Of a stretch of DNA of 22,114 bases, positions 1-4,152 are shown piece after piece. Origin of the DNA: a virus; IMG/VR virus record IMGVR_UViG_3300044678_000568, positions 1 through 22,114 of that record, one strand, 5' to 3'. The number at the start of each line of letters is the position of its first letter. Position 1 is the stretch's first letter. The translations under genes and the position numbers were made by a program. The notes under the pieces were generated by a model. That model did not search any database. It was given only the letters and a program-made list of their open reading frames with translations, and had not been told where the DNA came from.

Positions 1-13
1 CTGTATGCAATGC

Positions 14-283
14 GTGTCAAGTACATTTGAAAACTTTTTTAAATTATTTTTTTGTTTAAACATAACCGCATCTATCTTTTAGTTTTACCTGCGGTAAAAC
101 CTACCTTACCATCCGTGTCAAGTACCACTGTTTAAACATTTAAATAACAGTACACATACTTGGGTGTCAACTCTTGTACTGTTTAAACGCTATGCAATTA
201 GCAATCCCTGGGTGTGAGTGCTAATTGTTTAAACACAACTATAGTTATTTGGGTGTCAACTTTTTATGTGTTAAAACACATAA
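14..283. repeat. Imperfect direct-repeat and dyad array at left end
   Basis: The units share TGGGTGTCAAC or CGTGTCAAG followed by GTTTAAAC. GTGTCA (or GTGTGA) begins at 14, 115, 164, 212 and 253, so four neighbouring units are spaced 49, 48 and 41 bases apart. Exact GTTTAAAC copies lie at 54, 130, 181 and 227; the last unit has GTTAAAAC instead. Perfect inverted repeats are interleaved: GTTTTACC/GGTAAAAC (82-89/93-100), CAATTAGCA/TGCTAATTG (195-203/219-227), TTATGTGT/ACACATAA (264-271/276-283) and CCCAAC/GTTGGG (288-293/301-306). TGTCAA is the complement of a TTGACA -35 box, but I found no good -10 at 16-19 bases in the visible units, so a protein-binding array (operators or replication iterons) fits better than stacked promoters. 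The L5 stoperators of mycobacteriophages also contain TGTCAAG; that resemblance is only suggestive. Confidence 0.7.
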
Positions 284-312
284 TGCACCCAACGATTTTT
301 GTTGGGCAAAAG

Positions 313-350
313 AAAAACCCCCGCCAAAGCAGGGGCTTTAGCAGGGGTTT
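313..350 (-). terminator. Rho-independent terminator of the leftward operon
   Basis: Read leftward, AAACCCC and GCTAAAGC pair with GCTTTGGC and GGGGTTT around a 4-nt CCCT loop, and the stem runs into a T-rich tail (TTTTTCTTTTG). Two positions that are U-G wobbles in the leftward transcript would be C-A mismatches in a rightward one, so the structure is tuned to the leftward RNA. It lies about 40 bases past the stop of the glutamine amidotransferase gene, the last gene of that operon. Confidence 0.8.
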
Positions 351-388
351 CTTATTCGGCTCGCCTTCCACGAAAAGCCGAAACTTAT

Positions 389-1195
389 TTAGAATAGGTG
401 CGAGTCATAGTAACTTGCATGCTCGCTTAACTCATCCTCATACTTTCCGATTGCGTACTTGCGCCAGTCGTGACTGATTGCTGAGCGGTAAGGCTTGAAC
501 TTCTGATGCTCAATAATCTTTCCGTTCTTAACCTTGAAGTACTCGCCTTCCTCTGCTGAGTATGACCAGTCAAGGTCTGAGCCAAGCATGATGCCTGCGT
601 TCTCGATTGTCTCCTCTGTTGAACCATAAACCAGCGAACCAGTAAGGGTCTGACCTATCCACAGTGGGCTGTTGGATACACGAGCAAGGTGCAAGGTGTC
701 GCCTTGGTCTTGGGTAATCCAAGCCAGTGCAGCACTACCTTGGATGCGTGTCAGTACCTCGGCAGGATGTTGACCTTTAGTAAAGGCAAGCAATGCAGCG
801 ACAGCCTCTGAATCTACTTGACCGATGCGGTCAACCTTGAGTTGTTTAAACAGTTGGTCATCGTTGCTGATGTGTCCGTTGTGAGTGAGTACGATTTTGC
901 CACGAGGAATTGGGTGGTTGTTGTCGTTAATGGTTGGCGAACCCTGAGTTGCCCAGCGTGTATGCAAGATTGCAGTTGTTGCATCCTTGCACACATTCTG
1001 ACCAGCCTTGGTTGCGATGAACTTAGAGGCTGAGATTGGTGCCTTAGTAATGGCACGCTTTCCCTCCTTGTTAATCCATGCCACACCAGTGGCGTGATAG
1101 CCACGATGTTCGATGTCGAGAAGCATCTGCGATGCTAACTCTGTTGTATTGACATGATGCTTTGGGTTAAGGCAGAAGCCTGCGATTCCACACAT
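389..1195 (-). CDS. Stand-alone class II (Ntn-type) glutamine amidotransferase
   Basis: Class II amidotransferases hydrolyse glutamine to glutamate and ammonia with an N-terminal cysteine, usually passing the ammonia to a fused or partner synthase. The 268-residue product begins MCGIAGF, placing the nucleophile at Cys2 once Met is removed. The rest of the GlmS/PurF-type signature follows: HRGYHATG (30-37), HTRWATQG (78-85), NHP (93-95), HNGHISN (105-111) and DSE (128-130). There is no room for an isomerase, phosphoribosyltransferase or synthetase domain; after the amidotransferase fold (to about residue 205) only a short polar tail follows. GGAG lies 8 bases before the ATG, inside the 3' end of the preceding gene, whose TAA abuts this ATG, so the two are translationally coupled. 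It is the last gene of the operon that also encodes an amidoligase, its most likely partner. Family assignment is firm; the acceptor is unknown. Confidence 0.9.
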   Translation of the reverse strand: MCGIAGFCLNPKHHVNTTELASQMLLDIEHRGYHATGVAWINKEGKRAITKAPISASKFIATKAGQNVCKDATTAILHTRWATQGSPTINDNNHPIPRGKIVLTHNGHISNDDQLFKQLKVDRIGQVDSEAVAALLAFTKGQHPAEVLTRIQGSAALAWITQDQGDTLHLARVSNSPLWIGQTLTGSLVYGSTEETIENAGIMLGSDLDWSYSAEEGEYFKVKNGKIIEHQKFKPYRSAISHDWRKYAIGKYEDELSEHASYYDSHLF

Positions 1196-1381
1196 TTATT
1201 TATTCTCCAGTCTGTTAGGTGTTGATGTTCTGATTGTATCACGATTGGTGCGCGTTCCAATAACCTTGTTTAAACAGTCACTTGCAACGAGGTAATCTGC
1301 ATCTGATTTGGAGTAAACCCCAGCGAACTTGCGCCCGCTTGGGTCTACACCTTCCACGATGTATAACAATTCGTTACTCAT
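1196..1381 (-). CDS. Small hypothetical protein, 61 aa
   Basis: Unrecognised 61-residue soluble protein with the N-terminal stretch LLYIVEGVDPSGRKFAGVYS, which looks like two beta strands, then a polar C-terminus rich in Arg, Thr and Asn. Its ATG overlaps the end of the upstream 33-residue membrane-protein gene (ATGAGTAA arrangement), and its own stop directly precedes the amidotransferase ATG; it also carries that gene's Shine-Dalgarno sequence. An exact GTTTAAAC at 1268 is read in frame as part of Cys-Leu-Asn-Lys. Its position suggests co-translation with the amidotransferase. No function can be assigned from sequence. Confidence 0.7.
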   Translation of the reverse strand: MSNELLYIVEGVDPSGRKFAGVYSKSDADYLVASDCLNKVIGTRTNRDTIRTSTPNRLENK

Positions 1382-1475
1382 TGCTATCTGTTGCCAGTAG
1401 GTAGAAGTAGTAAACGATTCCAGCGATTGTCATGAACAGAAGCGCACGACCATCTGTGAAGAATGATAAGTCCAT
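1374..1475 (-). CDS. Very small membrane protein, 33 aa
   Basis: Starting at the ATG directly after a GTTTAAAC motif, the frame encodes 33 residues: an N-terminal MDLSFFTDGR, one hydrophobic helix (about residues 11-28, ALLFMTIAGIVYYFYLLA) and a short acidic TDSNE tail. This is a plausible single-pass inner-membrane microprotein. The junction has the same stop-motif-start layout as the two upstream small genes: the preceding gene ends GTT TAA inside GTTTAAAC and this ATG follows 2 bases later. The 3' end overlaps the next ATG, typical of coupled phage genes. Single-span phage microproteins can act in lysis or superinfection exclusion, but nothing here decides that. No strong Shine-Dalgarno is visible. 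Confidence 0.6.
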   Translation of the reverse strand: MDLSFFTDGRALLFMTIAGIVYYFYLLATDSNE

Positions 1476-1477
1476 GT

Positions 1478-1633
1478 TTAAACACCCACTGTTCTTAGTA
1501 GTTGCAGGATTACAGCATCCTGTGCATCCAGCACTTTATTGTGATGAGTACGGCATAGGTGTACCTCGCCTCCGAATGGGTGAGCAATGGTGTAATCCCT
1601 TGTGTCGTTACAGTTTTGAGCATCGCACTTCAT
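1478..1633 (-). CDS. Cys/His-rich zinc-finger-like microprotein, 51 aa
   Basis: The product has Cys3, Cys8, Cys27, His30 and His31 (CDAQNC followed by HLCRTHH), a CxxxxC plus CxxH(H) pattern compatible with one zinc site, followed by a helix-forming C-terminus. A longer frame starting at 1675 exists, but the 1633 start is preferred: AAGGAG precedes it with an 11-base spacer that contains GTTTAAAC, and the identical 20-base arrangement precedes the ATG of the upstream small gene. The stop TAA (1478-1480) lies inside the next GTTTAAAC copy. It is one of three consecutive Cys-rich microproteins. Such phage proteins often bind host nucleic acid or protein, but no specific function can be given. 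Confidence 0.7.
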   Translation of the reverse strand: MKCDAQNCNDTRDYTIAHPFGGEVHLCRTHHNKVLDAQDAVILQLLRTVGV

Positions 1634-1757
1634 GTTTAAACACGCTCCTTCGTAGTCTCGCCACACTCTTGGCATGACCAGTAGATTCCGTCTTGGCTTG
1701 ATGAATAGTCAACGCTTGCGCCACAGTCTTTGCATCTCATGTTTAAACACGCTCCTT
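1631..1757 (-). repeat. 20-bp direct repeat carrying SD, motif and start codon
   Basis: Two exact copies of AAGGAGCGTGTTTAAACATG (leftward strand) occupy 1738-1757 and 1631-1650. Each contains the Shine-Dalgarno, the last codons and stop of one gene (GAG CGT GTT TAA), and the ATG of the next. A shorter related copy (GTGTTTAAACATG) is at 1473-1485. The genes between the copies differ, so the identity marks the boundary and not a gene duplication. Confidence 0.85.
1636..1740 (-). CDS. Zinc-ribbon microprotein, 34 aa
   Basis: The frame encodes a 34-residue protein with two CxxC knuckles, CKDC (residues 3-6) and CQEC (about 23-26), the spacing of a minimal four-cysteine zinc ribbon. The stop TAA (1636-1638) is inside GTTTAAAC (1634-1641). 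The start has AAGGAG 11 bases upstream, with a second GTTTAAAC lying between it and the ATG. The last codons (KERV, stop) supply the Shine-Dalgarno for the next gene. The upstream 49-residue neighbour ends with the same KERV. Being so short it is easily missed, but motif, ribosome site and junction pattern agree. Function unknown. Confidence 0.7.
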   Translation of the reverse strand: MRCKDCGASVDYSSSQDGIYWSCQECGETTKERV

Positions 1758-1892
1758 GTAGCACTTGTCGCACACTTGGTAATCGGTTAGTTCATTCTGT
1801 GAGTTTACATCTTGGTATTGCTTTGTCGCTGGCTTGTTACACCATGCACACAACCCAACACGAGTTCCCCACTGCTTTTCAATCGTAATCAT
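1743..1892 (-). CDS. Zinc-ribbon microprotein, 49 aa
   Basis: The frame encodes 49 residues with CAWC (15-18) and CDKC (41-44), a four-cysteine zinc-ribbon pattern with a longer loop than in the 34-residue neighbour. It ends KERV with the stop TAA (1743-1745) inside GTTTAAAC (1741-1748). AGGA about 9 bases before the ATG is a usable Shine-Dalgarno, and another GTTTAAAC (1909) lies further upstream. It is the first of the run of small genes that follows the amidoligase. The conserved tail and differing body suggest exchangeable small-gene cassettes. Biochemical role unknown. Confidence 0.7.
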   Translation of the reverse strand: MITIEKQWGTRVGLCAWCNKPATKQYQDVNSQNELTDYQVCDKCYKERV

Positions 1893-1919
1893 GATTCCAG
1901 TCCTATCTGTTTAAACAGT

Positions 1920-1989
1920 GCGAGACTTTCTCGCATCTGCTTGTGCCTGCCGAGGGTAACGCTCCCTCGCTTGCCCACTTGGGGCAGGC
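1920..1989 (-). other. Structured intergenic element: three-way junction plus hairpin
   Basis: Between the amidoligase stop and the zinc-ribbon genes, GCCTGC (1945-1950) pairs with GCAGGC (1984-1989). The 33 bases inside hold two further perfect hairpins: CGAGGG/CCCTCG (1951-1956/1964-1969) and CCC/GGG (1974-1976/1981-1983). A separate perfect hairpin, GCGAGA/TCTCGC, occupies 1920-1934. All stems are symmetric, so either strand could fold. It could be an operon-internal processing or attenuation element or a small RNA; it has no T-tract. A short frame overlapping the next ATG also crosses this stretch but lacks a ribosome site. Confidence 0.55.
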
Positions 1990-1996
1990 TGTCGGC

Positions 1997-2770
1997 TTAC
2001 GCCTGACCTTGTAGACTCAAGGCGCGTTGCTTGAGGTATTCCGCTGTTCGTACATCGAGGTTGTCCTGTGCGATTTCATCGAGCAGGGTTTGGATGTTGT
2101 TTAAACGGATGTCTGTTCGTGAGTAGGTTGCTCCGAGCAGATTGTTGCCCTTGCTGTAATCAATGAGTCCTGCAATGAACTCTGCCCAAGCAACAGCCTT
2201 GCGACCATTCAAGGTGCCTTGGTGTAGGCGAACCTCGATTGTGCCATGGCGGTCAAAAGATTCGAGGTTGAGAGACACATAGCGGTCACCGATTCCGATT
2301 CTGCCTGAGCGAATTTGCTCGGCTGTGCGGTGAGCCTCCTCGATTGTGCGGACCTTGCAGAAACGATTGTTTAAACGGCTTGGGGCAACCAAGGTGCCGA
2401 TTGTCTCGTGTGCTGTGTGCCAGTTGATGTAAAAATTGGCAAGCGCGTTGAACCTATCGTTGAGCGTATCGCCAAAACTGTCGAAACCGATATGGACATG
2501 GTAACCAGTTGAGCGGTCAACCCTTGCGCCTGCATTTAACAACAAGCGTGCAACAGTTGATGCCTCGTTTAAACGGGCATCGTTGAGGATTGGAGAAACT
2601 ACCTCCGCGCCTTGGATTGAGCCGTCATAAACAGCCGTCCACTCGGTTGAGAGGACATGCTGATTGCGAGGGGCGAGACAGTTGATTCCGCCCTGAGTCA
2701 AAACAGTTGAGGCGGTGGATGGGGAGATTCCGTTGACCTCGAACTCGAGTCCGTATGTGAAAGTAGACAT
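1997..2770 (-). CDS. Amidoligase_2-family enzyme (glutamine synthetase-like fold)
   Basis: This 257-residue protein matches the phage/prophage amidoligase family, which is related to glutamine synthetase and carboxylate-amine ligases and forms amide or peptide-like bonds using ATP. Visible signatures are YGLEFEV (6-12), YDGSIQGAEVVSPIL (48-62), GYHVHIG (89-95), LNLES and GTIEVRLHQGTLNG (167-189), and Trp195 in the C-terminal part; together they supply the acidic, histidine and arginine residues used for metal, ATP and substrate. GGAGG is 8 bases before the ATG, and the TAA of the upstream gene falls between them in GCTTAAACC, a one-base variant of the repeated motif. Comparative genomics has linked this family to class II glutamine amidotransferases; one is encoded in the same operon. 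Cytoplasmic; the substrate is unknown. Three exact GTTTAAAC copies lie inside the gene. Confidence 0.88.
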   Translation of the reverse strand: MSTFTYGLEFEVNGISPSTASTVLTQGGINCLAPRNQHVLSTEWTAVYDGSIQGAEVVSPILNDARLNEASTVARLLLNAGARVDRSTGYHVHIGFDSFGDTLNDRFNALANFYINWHTAHETIGTLVAPSRLNNRFCKVRTIEEAHRTAEQIRSGRIGIGDRYVSLNLESFDRHGTIEVRLHQGTLNGRKAVAWAEFIAGLIDYSKGNNLLGATYSRTDIRLNNIQTLLDEIAQDNLDVRTAEYLKQRALSLQGQA

Positions 2771-2773
2771 GGT

Positions 2774-3343
2774 TTAAGCCTCCACTAGAGATTGGTTGCA
2801 TGCAGGGCAGATTGGGGAGCCAAGATTCACGAGAGTTGAGCGAGAAACTCGGGCAATGTAGTTGTCGTTTAAACAGGCAACCTTGATGAGGCGAGTTGAT
2901 TGTTTTGGAGCCTCGGTCAATTCGATTTTGGCGTGAGGGTATGCACCAAGGCGAGCCAAAATTGGCTCAACCCATGAGGGCAAGGACTCGAGAGGCTTAG
3001 CAACCGAGGCAGAGGCTCCGCGCCAGTTTCCAGCCTGAGCAACCTTGAGCAGGGGCAGAATTAGACGGGCAACAGTCTCGGCATCGTCCACAGTTGGAGC
3101 CACAAAAATCTCGGCTGTGAAATCGGCTGAGGCTGTTGGAGGCACGATTGAGGCTGAAACAGCCTTGCGCCCTGATTTTGGAGGAAAGCCACAGGAAAGG
3201 CGAATTGCAGATTCCTCATCGCCTCCGTTTTGGATAGTTGAGGCAAGGTGAGGGCGTACAGCAATGGCAAGGCTTGCCAGCCACTGTTCGCGGTTAAGTA
3301 CAGGCATTTGGTGCATCCAGTCTGTCGGGGGTTTTGCCGACAT
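2774..3343 (-). CDS. SprT-like protein lacking the HExxH protease motif
   Basis: The 189-residue protein has the layout I recall for the actinophage SprT-like family: an N-terminal helix (LNREQWLASLAIAVRPHL), a CGFPPKSGRKA beta region, a strand EIFVAP, a helix, LGAYPHAKIEL, and a C-terminal ribbon-like end (IKVACLNDNYIARVSR, then PICPACNQSLVEA). In that family the helix after the strand carries HExxH for zinc; here the corresponding VARLILPLLKVAQ has no His-Glu pair. The first knuckle of the C-terminal ribbon is also broken (CLND in place of CxxC), exactly where a GTTTAAAC copy lies. It is therefore probably a catalytically dead derivative, or a family of its own. It is the first gene of the leftward operon and has no Shine-Dalgarno; the start fits a leaderless mRNA. 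Homology is from memory and moderately sure. Confidence 0.6.
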   Translation of the reverse strand: MSAKPPTDWMHQMPVLNREQWLASLAIAVRPHLASTIQNGGDEESAIRLSCGFPPKSGRKAVSASIVPPTASADFTAEIFVAPTVDDAETVARLILPLLKVAQAGNWRGASASVAKPLESLPSWVEPILARLGAYPHAKIELTEAPKQSTRLIKVACLNDNYIARVSRSTLVNLGSPICPACNQSLVEA

Positions 3344-3378
3344 GGAGAAATTTAGGGCATCGGTTTAAACACTGTCAA
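3344..3378 (-). promoter_or_regulatory. Leftward promoter, leaderless, with GTTTAAAC in spacer
   Basis: On the minus strand a perfect TTGACA (3373-3378) is followed after 18 bases by TAAATT (3349-3354; four of six -10 positions match). Only five bases separate this -10 from the ATG at 3343, so transcription would start on or next to the start codon, which agrees with the absence of a Shine-Dalgarno. The GTTTAAAC at 3363-3370 lies within the spacer, where a bound protein would block RNA polymerase. Confidence 0.65.
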
Positions 3379-3938
3379 CAGATAACGGCAAAAAATATAA
3401 AACCGCAGGTCGCTACGCATAAAACTTTTTTGCGACACGAGGCTTTTGGGGTGGATTTTGTGGCACAAAACAGCCGACAGCGAACAGCAAAAGTTTAAAC
3501 AGTCGTAAGTTACCGATGAGTAACAAGGCTAAAGTCAGTGCTATACACTGATAATTCGTTTCTTACTGTATCGGCGTAACTCTAAAGTGTCGTTAAACAA
3601 CTGACTTTAGCGATTTACTGGCGAGTAACTTATGGCGGTTGTTGAACTTTCAACTACTTGCGCTGTGCCTGCATGCTGGGGGGGAGCGCGATACTGTGAA
3701 ACAGCGCGAGCCTATACACAGTCAGCGCCAGCCCAAGCCCTAGCCCTGCCCTGTCCTAGCCAAGCCTGCATGCATAGCCTTGCAAGCAGGTGCTTAACTG
3801 TTTAAACAGCAAGCATTGCAGGTGGGTGAGTCATCACCCCAGGGTTATTAAACTGCTGGTATCGGTATCGGTATATCTCTACCTACATAAATTTGATAGT
3901 GGTGGGGGTCTGAGCAGGACTTTTACCCATAAGCAACA
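3379..3938. other. Noncoding divergent control region
   Basis: No credible gene was found between the leftward promoter and the Crp-type box. Besides the inverted repeat, the stretch holds GTTTAAAC copies at 3493 and 3800 (the latter a 12-bp palindrome CTGTTTAAACAG flanked by TGCTT and AAGCA), a run of seven G at 3678-3684, a CTGT-GAA-ACAG hairpin at 3694-3704 flanked by CGCG on both sides, a C-rich strand-biased run with repeated (A/T)AGCC words (about 3728-3780) and three GGTATC/GGTATA hexamers in tandem (3858-3875). The composition is typical of a phage control or origin region. Confidence 0.6.
3506..3632. repeat. Long imperfect inverted repeat with inner operator-like dyad
   Basis: The arms are TAAGTTAC ... 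GCTAAAGTCAG (3506-3538) and CTGACTTTAGC ... GTAACTTA (3601-3632). The inner 11 bases and outer 8 bases are perfect, and the middle is partly conserved (AGTAA). The left arm merges into a perfect dyad, TCAGTG-CTATA-CACTGA (3535-3551), typical in size of a repressor operator. It lies between the divergent promoters. It could be an operator pair for looping or a replication-origin element. Confidence 0.65.
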
Positions 3939-3956
3939 GTGTGATGTAAATCACAC
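3939..3956. promoter_or_regulatory. Crp/GlxR-type binding site
   Basis: GTGTGATGTAAATCACAC is a perfect palindrome in its arms and matches TGTGA-N6-TCACA exactly, the consensus shared by E. coli CRP, mycobacterial Crp and corynebacterial GlxR. Its centre (3947.5) lies about 57-62 bases before the start points predicted from the two TATAGT boxes downstream, close to the class I activator position. This suggests that the late operon is tied to host cAMP-type signalling; binding is inferred. Confidence 0.65.
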
Positions 3957-3963
3957 GCTATAA

Positions 3964-4002
3964 AGTGTCCAATAGTGTCCTTCTGGACACCTATAGTATA
4001 GT
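3964..4002 (+). promoter_or_regulatory. Probable late promoter -10 with overlapping half-sites
   Basis: Two overlapping TATAGT hexamers (3992-3997 and 3997-4002) each match five of six -10 positions, but no -35 box lies 16-18 bases upstream. Instead AGTGTCC occurs at 3964-3970 and again one helical turn later at 3974-3980, followed by the inverted GGACAC at 3985-3990. A promoter lacking a -35 element, with an activator box upstream and a repeat over the -35 position, fits regulated transcription of the terminase operon. Confidence 0.5.
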
Positions 4003-4060
4003 GAGAGGCGAAAATATCGAAGCCTCTCTGCTAAGCAACAGCGCCCTCTAGGGGCGCACC

Positions 4061-4110
4061 CTAAATGAAGCCCTAACCTTCGGCTTCGTTTAGACTTCGC
4101 CTTCGGTTAG
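4061..4110 (+). promoter_or_regulatory. 5' leader with two mutually exclusive hairpins
   Basis: CTAAATGAAGCC (4061-4072) pairs with GGCTTCGTTTAG (4082-4093), 12 pairs with one wobble and a 9-base loop. The loop CTAACC (4073-4078) can instead pair with GGTTAG (4105-4110), with GGC/GCC inside, which would disrupt the first stem. A small GCGCCC/GGGCGC hairpin (4041-4057) precedes them. They end 42 bases before the preferred terminase start, so they may control its translation or transcription. Confidence 0.5.
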
Positions 4111-4152
4111 AGTTTGCCCCAAAACTCACCACAAATGGTTTTGGAGCATGCT

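Larger units (their letters stand above)
54..3807. repeat. Dispersed GTTTAAAC palindrome, 17 exact copies
   Basis: Exact copies start at 54, 130, 181, 227, 844, 1268, 1476, 1634, 1741, 1909, 2099, 2369, 2567, 2867, 3363, 3493 and 3800. Thirteen of the 17 are preceded by T and thirteen are followed by A, so the wider consensus is TGTTTAAACA. Random expectation for an 8-mer in this length is far below one. Copies occur in noncoding DNA, across stop codons, in a promoter spacer and inside reading frames (often CGT TTA AAC, read as Arg-Leu-Asn). Only three further exact copies occur in the rightward block (7595, 12968, 21415). The restriction to the leftward operon and its control regions suggests a distributed operator or silencing site; the function is inferred. 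Confidence 0.9.

Noticed and set aside
110-260. Stacked leftward promoters from repeated TTGACA boxes
   Set aside because: No convincing -10 hexamer lies 16-19 bases from any of the boxes visible in full, so only a binding array is claimed.
14-283. CRISPR array, because repeat units recur at about 48 bases
   Set aside because: The units are short and imperfect, the spaces between them contain their own dyads, one spacing is 41, and no cas gene is present.
214-477. Rightward open frame of 87 codons
   Set aside because: It runs across the repeat array and the leftward terminator and antisense to the amidotransferase gene, has no ribosome site, and encodes an unnatural composition.
1893-1986. 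Small leftward frame (GTG start, ending in ATGA overlap with the zinc-ribbon gene)
   Set aside because: No Shine-Dalgarno before the GTG, and the sequence is fully explained by inverted repeats; kept only as an alternative to a structured RNA.
1812-2006. Rightward 64-codon frame over the structured gap
   Set aside because: It is antisense to the zinc-ribbon gene and the three-way junction, without a ribosome site.
4114-4152. Upstream start codons for the terminase (TTG 4114, ATG 4135)
   Set aside because: Neither has a Shine-Dalgarno, the first follows directly on the leader hairpins, and the ATG at 4153 has TTGGAG at 6 bases.
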